Part shown: positions 1 through 10,886 of the stretch, one piece after another
Position numbering within the stretch: the first letter of the stretch is position 1
How the letters are laid out: the number at the start of each line of letters is the position of its first letter
Assembly (NCBI RefSeq): GCF_000182565.1
Contig: NW_015971548.1
Coordinates: 81,654 to 145,653 of the forward strand
DNA: 64,000 bases
DNA from: Spizellomyces punctatus DAOM BR117
Lineage: Eukaryota; Chytridiomycota; Chytridiomycetes; Spizellomycetales; Spizellomycetaceae
Direction: 5' to 3'
Position numbers and translations under genes: made by a program
The notes under the pieces: generated by a model
Seen by the model: the letters and a program-made list of their open reading frames with translations, nothing else
What the model was told of the DNA's origin: nothing
The model's database searches: none

Positions 1-1061
1 CTGATGGGTGCTGATAAAAAGATGATCTTGTATAAAATTCCTACCACTACGGATGCGAGGAAGGGGGAAACCCAAAATGCATAGTTGTATCGCCAAGTGT
101 TGGATACCACGGCCGGACCTGTTTAAGCAAAAAAATGGGGTTAAAATGAAGCGGTTTCCATCTACGAGACAATCACCAAACGAGTACGCACCAAAGGACC
201 TGGCTGGATTCATTGATCCACCGGTCAAAGGACCCGCTAAAAAGACACCAATTGCAACAGCAAAGCCGATTGGGATGGGTGCCAGAGGTTTGATTCCCGA
301 CGAGGTCACACCCGCATGAACGGCTGTGGACAAGACAACAAACAGTAACATCGACGTGATAAAGAACTCGATCAGAATAGTTTGGAATGGGTTAATCCAC
401 CAGGTGGGAACGGTAGCTCCAAGGTCACCACCGCCTAAAAATAAAAAAGTTGAGAAACGTACGGCACTACACCCCCGAAAATTCAAAAAACTTACGTGAC
501 GCTACGCAAGCCTTAAAGAGAGCAGCACCCACAATCGCACCAATAAACTGGGCGATCATGTACATGATGCCAGTTATGACTGGCATACTGCGAACCACCA
601 TCAGACAGGCTGTAACCGCCGGGTTGATATGACCGCCGGAAATGCCTGCAATGGATGCGACGAGACAGAGGATAGCGAGACCTTGCACGAAGCCGGTAAT
701 AACGAAATCGGCCGCTGTAGCTGGGGCTTCATTGCGTATGATGGCAGGTGTTTGAACAGAACCTATACCATAGAAAACCTTAGTATTAGATTCAACTCTT
801 GCCACCATCCACCAAATGAAAAATATACATACCACCAACGAAAAAGACAAAGAATGCAGTACCAATAAATTCCGCAACAACAGCTCTCCAAATCCTCGAT
901 CTAGGAACATGAACCGTCCCACGCATCGGCATTTTGAGTATCGTCATCGGGTCACGACCTTGTCCTTGCACTTCATTGGGTATGCCATCGCCATTGGTAT
1001 TGCCGTTCGTTGGCAGAGAGGTATTGTCGCGGCGGGGAGAGACAAGGTTCTGGATTTTCAT
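1..1061 (-). CDS. Aquaporin (MIP family), 3' end beyond window edge
   Basis: Membrane channel for water or small neutral solutes. Both signature half-helices are visible: GGHINPAVT in the second exon and GGSMNPARSFG in the third. Four exons are read on the minus strand: 1061-833, 762-496, 434-177 and 118-1, with introns of 70, 61 and 58 nt. All three introns fall in phase 1 and have GT-AG ends. Exon 1 carries a roughly 45-residue hydrophilic N-terminal tail and then the first membrane segment (AVVAEFIGTAFFVFFVGG). The last exon encodes membrane segment 6 and runs off the window, so the C-terminus is missing. ATG at 1061 was chosen because the in-frame sequence further upstream starts only at a TTG. 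The Ser after NPAR points to an aquaporin-type rather than a glycerol-facilitator (NPARD) pore. The residue aligned with the conserved His of the water-selective filter is Val, so strict water selectivity is uncertain. Confidence 0.93.
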
Positions 1062-2569
1062 GATGCAAGTTCGGTATGGGCTATAATGTAATGGAAGCTT
1101 TTTAACCAATACAGTTCAATCTGAGGGAAGAATGCGCCAAAAGGAGGGCGATATTTTAAACGTATTTTTCAAGTGTTGACTTGAGGAGGGATGTGGAGAG
1201 TAGTGTGACATGTCCTAGAGGCATTTATACAAGTAGTTGATCCCATCAAAACCCTGCATTGTCCTTTGACCAAGCGACGAATGAACAGGTTGTGACATCA
1301 GCTTTCTTGTTCACAGCGATCTTTTGGCCCCTTTTGCATAGCGCTTGTTTGCTTTCGATCCTTCTTCTCCCTCCTACCAAATGGTGACAGCCCCCCCAAA
1401 AGGCTTTTCTTTGAGCTCGTGCCCTTTTTTTTTTAGTTTGTACATTTTATAGAAATAGTTAATCTTTTTTGTTGGTAGCAACTATTGGAATTTGGATATC
1501 GGTGTGTGTAATTGCAATTCAAGATGATTTTTGGGGGGGAAAACGTGCCCATACCCTTTGAACAAAATGCAGTACGTCATTTCTGACCCCCCTCGAGTTC
1601 TGTTGGTTGGTTGGGGGGGAGATGAGCTGAAGTTTCCTTTCAACAAAAAGTTCCACAATCCCGCGTGAAAACAAGAGACTTGCAAACAGCCAACTTGCAA
1701 CAAAAAACTCGAAATCGTTGGAAGGGATCTCCAAACGACAGACAAGTATGGAGGATTCTACCAAATACCTGTCTTTGCTTTCCTGCTGGGTTTCTTTCCC
1801 TCCTACACAGCGTCATCCTTACTCAAGTGTCATATCGTTATCAAACGACTCGAGTCTTTTTGCGCATCACACACTTGCCATTTGGCTCCAATCACCAATG
1901 GACATTTGAACGATTACCTACCGACCTGCCCAGTACCGAAAAAAAAAAAACATGACTAACCCAGCGTTATCCTTGCTCGCCTTGCCAGAGAGACAAAAAA
2001 AAAGGCTTTTGGCTACCGAACGCAGAGTTGATTCACGTTGATTCAATCATTCGACACCGTCCTTGGAATGGAGGCTGTAGAGACGAGCAAAACCCGCGGG
2101 AACGCCAATGATTCGTGGTCAGCATCAGGGTTGTTGAGTAAAGGGAACAAGCTCAAGCCCATCGGGTGATAGCTGTGCATTGAATCCAAACACCTAGAGG
2201 GTCGACGACAAGCCCGATGCAGAACACTGATGGGACTGGCAGTGCAACTCTAGAGGCTTTTGAGGCTGCTGCATTGTGATTTTCAAAGACGGTTCTTGCT
2301 GGCAACCACTCGTATAACAACTGAAGCACACTTTGCCAAAGTCGAGATACTTTTATCAAAACCAATTCTTTTGAAAGGACGTCAATGAATAATTATTACT
2401 GAACCAGCCATGAAAGCAACAGGAATCAACAACAAAACAAAAAAATATGGAAATCTAAAAAAAAAAAAATATTGGGGGGGAAATTTCCTACTGAACAGTC
2501 TAATCTCCCATTGTTGGTATATAATTACCCATTTTGCAAAAAACTCTAAACTCCCAACATTTTGCTTTT
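1062..2569. other. Intergenic, no gene seen
   Basis: This stretch lies between the aquaporin 5' end and the 3' end of the next minus-strand gene. It contains homopolymer runs (T near 1430, A near 1940 and 2460, G near 1540 and 1610) and only short ORFs without recognisable domains. It should hold the aquaporin promoter. I see no RNA gene. Confidence 0.5.
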
Positions 2570-4417
2570 CTAAATCCCATGCACGCCCATCAGCCGATTC
2601 AGAGTCTCTATCATCTTGGAAGTCTCCTCATCTTCCTTTCGTCGAGCCTTTTGTGCCTCTGCAACCTGGGCCACGAGTGCGTCATGTTCGCGAATCAGAT
2701 CGTCAATCCTAACATGAGGGATGCTGGCATCGGAAGATGGAGTGGGTGTCGATGACGTCCGTGGAAAAGAAACACGGGGTATGGATTGGCGGCTATGGGG
2801 CGCGCTGTGGGTTACGTAGTTTGGGCTAGCGAGGGAGGAAGTGGAATGACGCCCCGATTTGAGACGACCGTGAAGCGGTGTGGTGGGTGTCAGATATGCA
2901 TAATCGTGCTCGAGCTGTGGTGGTTGGTTAGCAGTATGGAGTGTCGGTAGCGATCCGGAAGAGCCCTGCGACAAGCCCAGTGGATACCCAGCCGATCCAT
3001 ACCCAACAACATGGTTGTCGAGACTGCCATATGCAGATATCGTTGGGGAAATGGGTGTCATTGGGGAGGGCGGAGAATTTGGTGTGCCGGGCGTCACAGG
3101 ATAGAGTCCCGCGCTGAGAGGCTGCCTTCTGTTGTTGCTGTTGTTGTTGTTGGAAGCTGCTAGGTTTGTTTGCAGACGCATAGCGGGCACAGACCGCGTG
3201 CGACTCCGGGACATCAATAAAGGGTTAACTGGCAGAGGGTAGGGAGACGCACGAGACGGCCCTGTAGTATTGACAACAACAGGAGATGTGGGGGCAGGTG
3301 AGGGGTGGCGAAGGATCTGCGGGCTCTGAGCCCTCAGAGTGCCTGCTGTGTAGGGAGTATAGCCGCCGCCCGGGACCATTCCGGTAGGAGGAAGGACAGT
3401 CAGCGCCCCGTAGCCATATGCTAGAGCTGCCGCTATATGTGGCGGCGTTTGCGTATATCCAGGGTAGATGAGGGATTGATGCGAACTGCCCGTATCAAAG
3501 TGTTGCGATGAGTTGCTTGACTGAGGGCTTGGAGGCAGCAAACCTCTATTTTGTAGAGCCAAGTAATGGCTGTGATCGATCGATTCCCTGGCGGCCGAGT
3601 CAAAATCCATGAGCGCTGCACTCTCATCAAATTCAGCCAAAAGCATGGCTTCCACATCTTCGCCGACATCAGACGTTGACGTTGACAAGTTTGAAACTCG
3701 ATCCGCTCCTTGAAGAGTCGCAGCAGCTTCAAGAGCGTCCACAAATGATCCACCCACAAAGCCGTCCATCCCTATTCCCAATCCAGCTCCATTTACTCCT
3801 TCCTCCAAACTACTTTGCTCGTATATGCTTGATGAAGACGTTAAACCATTCGTTAAACTAGCCAGACCATCCAGTGAACCGCCGTGTTGCAACATGCTCA
3901 CATCCGACGAGCTATACGATGTAATCCGGTGTACCACAGATAATCCACCATCCGCATCGACGGGACTCTCTGGTTCATCGTCGCATGGGCTCAACATGGG
4001 ATCCTTTGCATTCACCACAAAAGCCTCGTTGATGGCAGTTAAAGACAGCCGCGGGAGTCCTGACGCAGACCTTCTGCGAGCATGTTGATTATTTCTGCGA
4101 CCAGTGTTTCCTCCCCGTCCCCGGACCACCAAAGTCTTCCGACCTGAAACTAACGCTGGTGCCGAGCCATGTGAAAAGCTCCTTCGTAGCCCTCCACTGC
4201 TGCCAACATTCGTGCCACGGTCCGCCAATGGTTCCAACGATGCTGACTTTTGAGATGCCACGGTTTGCTGCAACGGATCGTGCTCTGTTTCTTCTTCCGC
4301 CAGGTTGGCCATGGCCGGTGTAGGTGGAGGAACAGAGAAAAAGGCAAAGGATCCATGCTGACCATCTGTGTCGCCATTTGACAGCATGAATGTGTCGTCC
4401 ATGGAGGAAGTGCTCAT
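2570..4417 (-). CDS. Ser/Pro-rich protein with C-terminal coiled coil, function unknown
   Basis: This is a long open reading frame of 615 aa from the first ATG at 4417. Composition is strongly low-complexity: Ser-rich stretches throughout, an Asn run (NNNNSNN) near the middle, many SP/TP dipeptides typical of proline-directed kinase sites, and Tyr/Gly/Pro-rich segments. The only ordered-looking part is the last 45 residues (LIREHDALVAQVAEAQKARR onward), a charged amphipathic helix expected to form a coiled coil. The reading frame stays open 17 codons upstream of the ATG, to a CACAG at about 4454 that would make a good splice acceptor. A 5' exon may therefore exist and the true N-terminus may be longer. 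I recognise no family. A regulatory or scaffold protein is possible, but this is a guess from composition only. Confidence 0.7.
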   Translation of the reverse strand: MSTSSMDDTFMLSNGDTDGQHGSFAFFSVPPPTPAMANLAEEETEHDPLQQTVASQKSASLEPLADRGTNVGSSGGLRRSFSHGSAPALVSGRKTLVVRGRGGNTGRRNNQHARRRSASGLPRLSLTAINEAFVVNAKDPMLSPCDDEPESPVDADGGLSVVHRITSYSSSDVSMLQHGGSLDGLASLTNGLTSSSSIYEQSSLEEGVNGAGLGIGMDGFVGGSFVDALEAAATLQGADRVSNLSTSTSDVGEDVEAMLLAEFDESAALMDFDSAARESIDHSHYLALQNRGLLPPSPQSSNSSQHFDTGSSHQSLIYPGYTQTPPHIAAALAYGYGALTVLPPTGMVPGGGYTPYTAGTLRAQSPQILRHPSPAPTSPVVVNTTGPSRASPYPLPVNPLLMSRSRTRSVPAMRLQTNLAASNNNNSNNRRQPLSAGLYPVTPGTPNSPPSPMTPISPTISAYGSLDNHVVGYGSAGYPLGLSQGSSGSLPTLHTANQPPQLEHDYAYLTPTTPLHGRLKSGRHSTSSLASPNYVTHSAPHSRQSIPRVSFPRTSSTPTPSSDASIPHVRIDDLIREHDALVAQVAEAQKARRKEDEETSKMIETLNRLMGVHGI

Positions 4418-5318
4418 CAGTGACCCTGTGGAGCTCTTTCGCTCAAGGATATCTGTGTATTGGCACAAGGAATAAAAGTGCTTGGGTCAATTATCCACCG
4501 TTTGCATCCAATATCCCGCCAGTGTACTGCTCAAACCTACTTTTGGGTATATTTAAGCCTTCCACCAACGACGACATGAAATCGGAAAAAAAAAACTAGC
4601 TTGGACGAGCAACGAGTCTGAATACACAAAGTGATCCAAAAAGCAAAAGTATGATGTTTGGAGGGATAACAAGATAAAAAACCCTTGCCAACAAAAAGTC
4701 CCCGTCCCAGAGTAAATTTCAAAAAAACCTCGAGCGTCTAATCCATATCCCAACGAGCTAAACATAACACAACGGGATCATGACAACGCCTCTGACTCTC
4801 TTGGGAAACCTTGACCATAAAACCGGCCACCAATTAACGTCGCAGTTGCAATAGTTTGGTTCTACCGGTTGTTTTCGGCGGATATGCACGGTATGGGATA
4901 TCGCAGCTATCTTTAGAAGCTTTCATCCTGCAATGTCTGAGGCAACGAGTCGGAAAGAATAGTGATCCAAAGACATGTTTATTTATAGGGATCATAATGG
5001 CGGACAATAGCATCCGTGCATGTGAGGAAAACTAGCCGATGTCATCTTTTCCAGCTTACGTTTCTTCATCAAATCCCCTTTGTCTTTCAGAAGTCCAATG
5101 TTTGTTTAGTTTTGGCTGTCCCCTCTGTGCAAAGAAGCTCACGTTTTGCATCCGGAATTCTTGGTATTCCGATATCCGACTTTTGTATTCAACGCATTAA
5201 GTCTTTAGGAAGGGTACTTTCAGATCTGTGACGCTCGGGTTTAGATCTAGAGGGCAGGCCGTGGAAAAAAGGTGTGCCAAGGTTCAGAAGCCGTCCATAT
5301 TTTAAGCTCGATATATAA
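4418..5318. promoter_or_regulatory. Divergent promoter region
   Basis: About 0.9 kb separates two divergently transcribed genes and should contain both promoters. No ORF here shows coding character. TATATAA at 5310-5316 touches the ATG of the plus-strand gene at 5319, so either it is not a functional TATA box or translation starts further in, for example at the Met codon at 5355. Confidence 0.4.
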
Positions 5319-7231
5319 ATGGACGAAGAGGAACGAAGCGACCTCGCAAGCCCCATGGAAGACAACGACCCACCTCAATTCACAGCAAAAGATAATGGTC
5401 ACTCTATGCACACACCTGATCCTGAATCCAGCCTGCCTGAGCTTGCGGAGAGTTTGGATCGTGTAGAGGTATTGAAGGGACCAGAAACGAATGCAGAACA
5501 ACCTGTGGATGACGACGATGTTCCACTTGCGAGACCTCACAATACTGATGACGTACCCCCAGCACAGTCGGAAGCACATCAAAGCGTTGCTGCTATTGAG
5601 TACTCAGACGACGATGATGATATCCCATTAGCCCAAACTTCGTCGTCCAAAACAGCGGCGCCAATACTTGCGAGCGACGAGGATGATGATGTTCCTCTGG
5701 TCAACCATGTCGCTTCCTCATCATCGCAGCACACCTCATCTCACCAATCCAAAGGCAAAGACACGCAACCCATAACTCGCCCATCAGCGAACGCAACATC
5801 AAGTATGTCTTCAGCACCCCCAGCATCATCCCTCGCACCATCAATCAATTCTCGTCCCTACAGCGATGATGATGAAGATATTCCTCTATCCCAATACACC
5901 GGTTCAGATCGTGCATCCTCACATCGGACATTCGCAGAGGACGATAGACCCCTTTCTGAATACACACAGTTCTCCGATCGATCCTCATATTACCAAACCC
6001 CAACCTCAACCTTCCGCCCAGCTTCCTCCCTCAGGTCCTACGATTCCCATATATTCGCACACCTAGACAACTTGGTATCATCGCGGATCGCACCTTTTGT
6101 TGCCCACATTCAACGGCTCGAGCAACAGGTCCAGTACCTGACCGCCCAGCTAGCGGAAGTCCAGGAACACGCTCGGCATTACGGCCCACAAGTTCAATTA
6201 GGGCCAGGAAAGTTTTTAGCACAAGTGCCTGATCCAGCACTGGAGTTATCCAAAAAAGTGTCAAAGGCGCTTACAGGTTTAGCTCAGACGAACCCAATAG
6301 CTGCACCAAAGCCGGCTACACTAGGGAGTGGGCTTGTCGCTGGAATGCCTGTCAAGGTTCATTATGTCGAAAGTGGAGAGTCTGGGTATGGAGGGGGGGC
6401 AACAGGGGCACCGCATTTTGATTTGGCTTCCGAGAGAGTCGTTTGTCCGAAATGTCAAGGTAATACTTGAACGCACCTTGGAACAAACATCTTTTGCGAG
6501 TAGATAACATGAATTCTCTTCTTGGATGGTTGCGCAAACAGGCAAGGGCTGGGAGCACGGCAGTCCTTCAAAGCACAAAACAGCCACAAACGTACGATGC
6601 AAGAAATGTACAGACTGTCATGGCAAGTTGTTCAAATATCCTACATTGCTTCCAAAACCCCCATTTCACTGGACACTAATTTCAATACACATTTACATTA
6701 TAGAATGCGGTGGATCTGGCATGATTTTCGATAAAAACCTCTGCGAGACATGCGAAGGTACGTTGCATTTGCAAGCAAAAAAAAAGCCAACAAACTACAA
6801 AAAGCCCCTTACTCAATCATGTCGTTTTTTCTGGGATAACAGCTCGTGGATTCAGCCATACCGACAAAACATCACCACACGAAGCCCCCTCCACAACAAC
6901 CCGTTGCCCCACCTGCACCACCTGTCCAACATGCAAAGGAAGAGGTCTAACAGAAGCACCCCCAATCCTCGCTGCAGAAGCATCATCACAAGAACTTCTC
7001 TGGAAACGAAAATCATACGCTATGGGCGCTCTTCCAAAAGTTTCTGGAGAACTTGAAGCGCAACGGAAATCATTGGCAGTTTCGCTGGATGTCGGTGTTG
7101 CAGGCAGTACTGTCGGCGTTGCCAATACTTTTAGTACGTTGATCGAGCAGGACAAGACTGTGCAGGTTGTGGAACATCCACCCGATAGTAATCATCAACC
7201 TCCAGATGGTGAAATTCAAGCTGCACAATGA
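5319..7231 (+). CDS. Acidic-repeat protein with DnaJ-type Cys-rich tail
   Basis: Four exons (5319-6459, 6542-6622, 6704-6757, 6843-7231) encode about 554 aa. The N-terminal half is disordered and repeats a motif of acidic residues followed by Ile/Val-Pro-Leu: DDDDVPLA, DDDDDIPLA, DEDDDVPLV, DDDEDIPLSQY and a final DRPLSEY. A coiled-coil segment follows (around residues 250-285, IQRLEQQVQYLTAQLAEVQ). The C-terminal third contains repeated CxxC groups of the kind found in the DnaJ Cys-rich domain: CPKCQGKG, CKKCTDC, ECGGSG, CETCE, CPTC and CPTCKGRG, which should bind zinc. No J domain is present. Intron 2 (6623-6703) starts with GC instead of GT (GCAAGT), and removing it creates the CxxCxGxG-like pattern. 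The last 90 residues are helical and polar. Role unknown; zinc binding and protein interaction are inferred. Confidence 0.85.
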
Positions 7232-7709
7232 TGTATGTAATAATTTAGGAATATCCAAAATATTCTATTAGTTATATATCTTTTTTTCGGCGCTATGTCC
7301 GTGTACTTTTTGTATGGTATGCAATGACAACAAGAACATCACTTGGACGTCGGAAAATATCCTGCCTTGTTTTTACTTGTTTAACTACTATTTTCTTGCC
7401 AACGATTATGACTATTAACAGCTCCCTCTCCTGGTGGTTGAACGAAGCCTTGAATGGAGATCAATCTGAACAAGTCCACAATGTCGTCCGGGAGAATGCG
7501 CCAACATGGAGGAAAGATGCGCCTGTAGTTCACACACTTGTGCGATAAGAAAATATGTAATCACTATGCCCAACGCTGCTGATGCAAGGGGGGTAATGGT
7601 AGTAACCAATGCGTGTCAATGGAATCCAAATCTATATTACAATTGCAAACTAGAAAAAAATACCCCTCCCCACTACTTTTCAAAAAAAGATATATGCGCA
7701 AGAATGCGA
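7232..7709. other. Intergenic between convergent genes
   Basis: This short AT-rich stretch between two 3' ends probably holds both transcription ends. No further feature was seen. Confidence 0.4.
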
Positions 7710-10706
7710 CTACTGGCATGTAGTCGCTTCACCTCCAACCAGACCGTCGGGCATAGCAAGCATTCGTTTTTTCAAATTACTCAAAAACTCATCACTAATC
7801 CCTTTCTCCAAGTCGCCTTCATCTCCCCCCACAAATGTCTTCATCCATTCCTCTGGATTTTCGGAATTCAAACAGGCTTTCCCTTTCATGACCCCCTTGT
7901 TGATGACCTGGATGACATCAGCCATGAGGCGACACGCAGGTAGCCGTTTACCCAAGGCACGCAAAAGTTTGAGGACGCCAAAGAGGTTTTGTTGGGCGGC
8001 ACTGCATGCCTCCGGCTCGTCTCGAACGCATGCGAGAGCCGACGACATGATCAAGATAATGCCCGCTTCAAAAAGCCCCATGGCGGGAAGAAACGTTCCG
8101 TAATCCGAGGCCACCCCATCCACTCCACTGATGCTATTGGGGGCCACGAGTCGCTGGGCTAAACTACCCAAATCATTGGCTGCTTTTTGAGCTACCGCAA
8201 TAGCCCTGACACCCATTGGATGTTTCAAGGGACTCAAAAAGGCGGCTACCATTCTCGGTCGATAGAGGAGACACATGGCGCCTTGATATAGCATGTAACA
8301 TGTCACAGCGTGAATTGATGGTGGATCGTCGGAAGCAGGCGATAGCGCATACGAGTATCGACTTTCAACCAGACGTATACTTGACGGCAAGGTGTGAAAC
8401 CAGTTCTCCATTTCCGCCTCTAGCACAGTGAGAGCCGGATCCACCGCGTTGAAATCTACGCCGTCACGGAGAGCTTGACGATTATATTCTACCGCCTATA
8501 GGAATCGCCCATCATCAGTACATTGGCAATATAATTTCGGCTGCTAATTGGCTGTAGCAAACGTATACCTTAGAATAAATATCCATAAAGCGGAATCCCT
8601 TCTCAGCCCATGCCACGTAGCTGCCTCCCTCCATTTGTGGCGGAAGTTTTCCAATGGCATCCGCGGCTTCCCAGATGGCATCGGCCACGGGGTACTTGAC
8701 GCTCCCCGGATTTCCCCTAAAAAAGGGTGTCCTCGACAAAACCGTGTTCTTGATCCTAAGTATCCAGAAGTGGATCAGCTATGAGGTTGATAGACTGTAA
8801 AAACCCATGACATCCTTACAGTTCCATCGTGTAAACACACCACCACGTGCGGCGCCTACTTTCGGCCTCTGCCCAATTTGTTATTCCCAGATCGTCCGGC
8901 TCCACGTCCAACCTGATAAACTGCGCCATCCGACATGCCATGCCCAAGTACATCCAAGCCGTTGACATCAATCCCTGCGCTAAAATGACGATACGCAAAT
9001 TCGGTGGTCAACAACTCGTCAATCATTTCAGGTTGCATCACCAAGTTGGCAAACTCACTTATTGATGCTGAAGCAAGGAACAAAATTCCTTGCAAACCGC
9101 TCAACGTCGGACACTCCACATGCACAGAAATCAGTTTTCTGGCTCTGGCATAGAAAAAGGCAAAGGAATTGCGTACAAGCTCGTCACTGGATGCACGGCA
9201 TGTGGCAGCATACAATGCAAACAAAAGCATCGGCGATTCTTCATGGATGTTGCGCATGAGCGTTTCCTTGTGAAGGAAATCAAAGGGTAGAAACGCGGCC
9301 CTTCGGCTATCATCAATTACCGTCAGCACCATTTCAGAAGAATCATCAGGGAAAAAAGGTACGGCACTACGACATACCTAAAGTACAGTTCAAGTAAGTC
9401 ATATCGTACAACAACTTCATGCAAGTCTGGTAGCATGTCGGACGGGGGAGGTGGTGGTAAGGCTGGTTGCTGTTGATGCTGAATTGCCGCCGGCTGCGTA
9501 ATTTTTAAGAAGCGCAATCGATTTGCAAGGTCGCAAAACCATGTTTTCGAAACGGTCACCGCCGCAGCAACTGATTGAAGATCCATAGGTGGCCCCGGTG
9601 GCCCGTCGCTGACCAATTCCATTTCCGAGTCTTCTCGGTCAAACTGTGTGGCGGGAGAGTTGTGGGGTGACGGCTCGTTGCTCAAGTGACCTGGTTCTTG
9701 TTGGGGTGATGGCTCGTTGCTCAAGTAACCTGGTTCTTGTTGGGGTGATGGGGACGTTTCAGGCACCGGGGGAGGGGAGCTCGTCGATGATGACGATGAA
9801 CCCGCAATAGCGGTAGCAAGCATCGCTTCCAAGGCATTCACCCTGTCCTCAAGTGCCTTCATGTCCCCACCTCGGCGTTTCTTTTCTTTACACTCATTTT
9901 GATCACCATTTGCGCTCATCAGTGCAGCAGCTGCCGTCGGATTATCGGCGTAATATATACACTGTCTCGGTCCTTGCGGAGATCGGGCGCATGTTGAACA
10001 GTGAGGCCGCACTCCGTCACATCGGAGCTTCTTGGCTCGACAGGGCTCTGAAAGAATCGACAAAGACAAGGATTAGTCTTCCATCTCCCCATGGTGCACA
10101 TGAAGGTAAGCGACAATTACCGCAAGCTTTTCTTCGGGTAGATACGGGAGGTTTTGGTGGTTTAGAACTATCGCCACTCATAGATTTTCTCTTTGATGAG
10201 CCAGAAGTCGGTGGTTTGTCACTGCCAGCATTTGAGACTTTGGGGTTGCAGTCAGGGCCCAGAGACCGAGCATGCGGCACCGGTAGAGGGTCGTCCTGCG
10301 AATAGAGATTCCGCGTTAGCCAGTCTGCCACTTTCAGTTGTCGCACACTTCTCAATTTCGCATTCCATCTCATTACCTCCATAGATTGTGCTGCATTAAC
10401 CCAGTCAAAGCCAAATTCAAACTCCGTCGCTGCATCACCAAAGTGGAAGTCAGGACCAGCTGCTCGTGTTCCTGCCAAAGGGCTGACGTCTCCAGACATA
10501 TTTGGAATAGGGGCTGTAGGGGGCGTTCCATCGCTATTAAGCAGTGCCGCAAATGAAGAATGATCGTCAACAGTGAAAACGGGAGCGAAATCGAGGGAGA
10601 AGGAACTGATATCAAAGTCCGACGTCAGGGGAAGGTTAAAACTGGCATCTGATCCTAAAGCAGCAGCTACAGAATCGGGAGGGTATCTCAGTGGAAGATA
10701 GTCCAT
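7710..10706 (-). CDS. Zn2Cys6 fungal transcription factor with Fungal_trans domain
   Basis: Six exons on the minus strand: 10706-10121, 10047-9378, 9306-9059, 8979-8820, 8755-8569 and 8495-7710. They sum to 2637 nt, or 878 aa. The zinc cluster is split by the first intron and reads ACEPCRAKKLRC, then CSTC and finally C in GPRQCIYY, preceded by a basic RRK. A coiled-coil dimerisation segment follows (MKALEDRVNALEAMLATAI). The middle-homology domain is recognisable by ELYF, the PFDFLHKETLMRN motif, MACRMAQFIRLDVEPDDL and the ESRRRTWWCVYTMEL block. About 215 residues with acidic and aromatic character precede the zinc cluster, which is unusual because this domain often sits at the N-terminus. 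It should be a nuclear DNA-binding regulator; its targets are unknown. The start is only 181 bp downstream of the superoxide dismutase stop codon on the same strand. Confidence 0.93.
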
Positions 10707-10886
10707 TGTGCAATAGGAATCTGCTGGTTGAAAATCACAATGTCCTCCAGTTCCTGTTTCCTTTTTGACATTCGTTAAGCCACGGAATCCTGTGGGAAAT
10801 TGGACACGCGAGGGCGGCGTCACATTTCCCAATGACTCACATTTCAATCGCAAGTTAACCGCACTATATTCACATTGGAGCCAACT

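Noticed and set aside
9853-10305. 150-codon plus-strand ORF
   Set aside because: It is antisense to the well-supported Zn2Cys6 gene and only a shadow frame.
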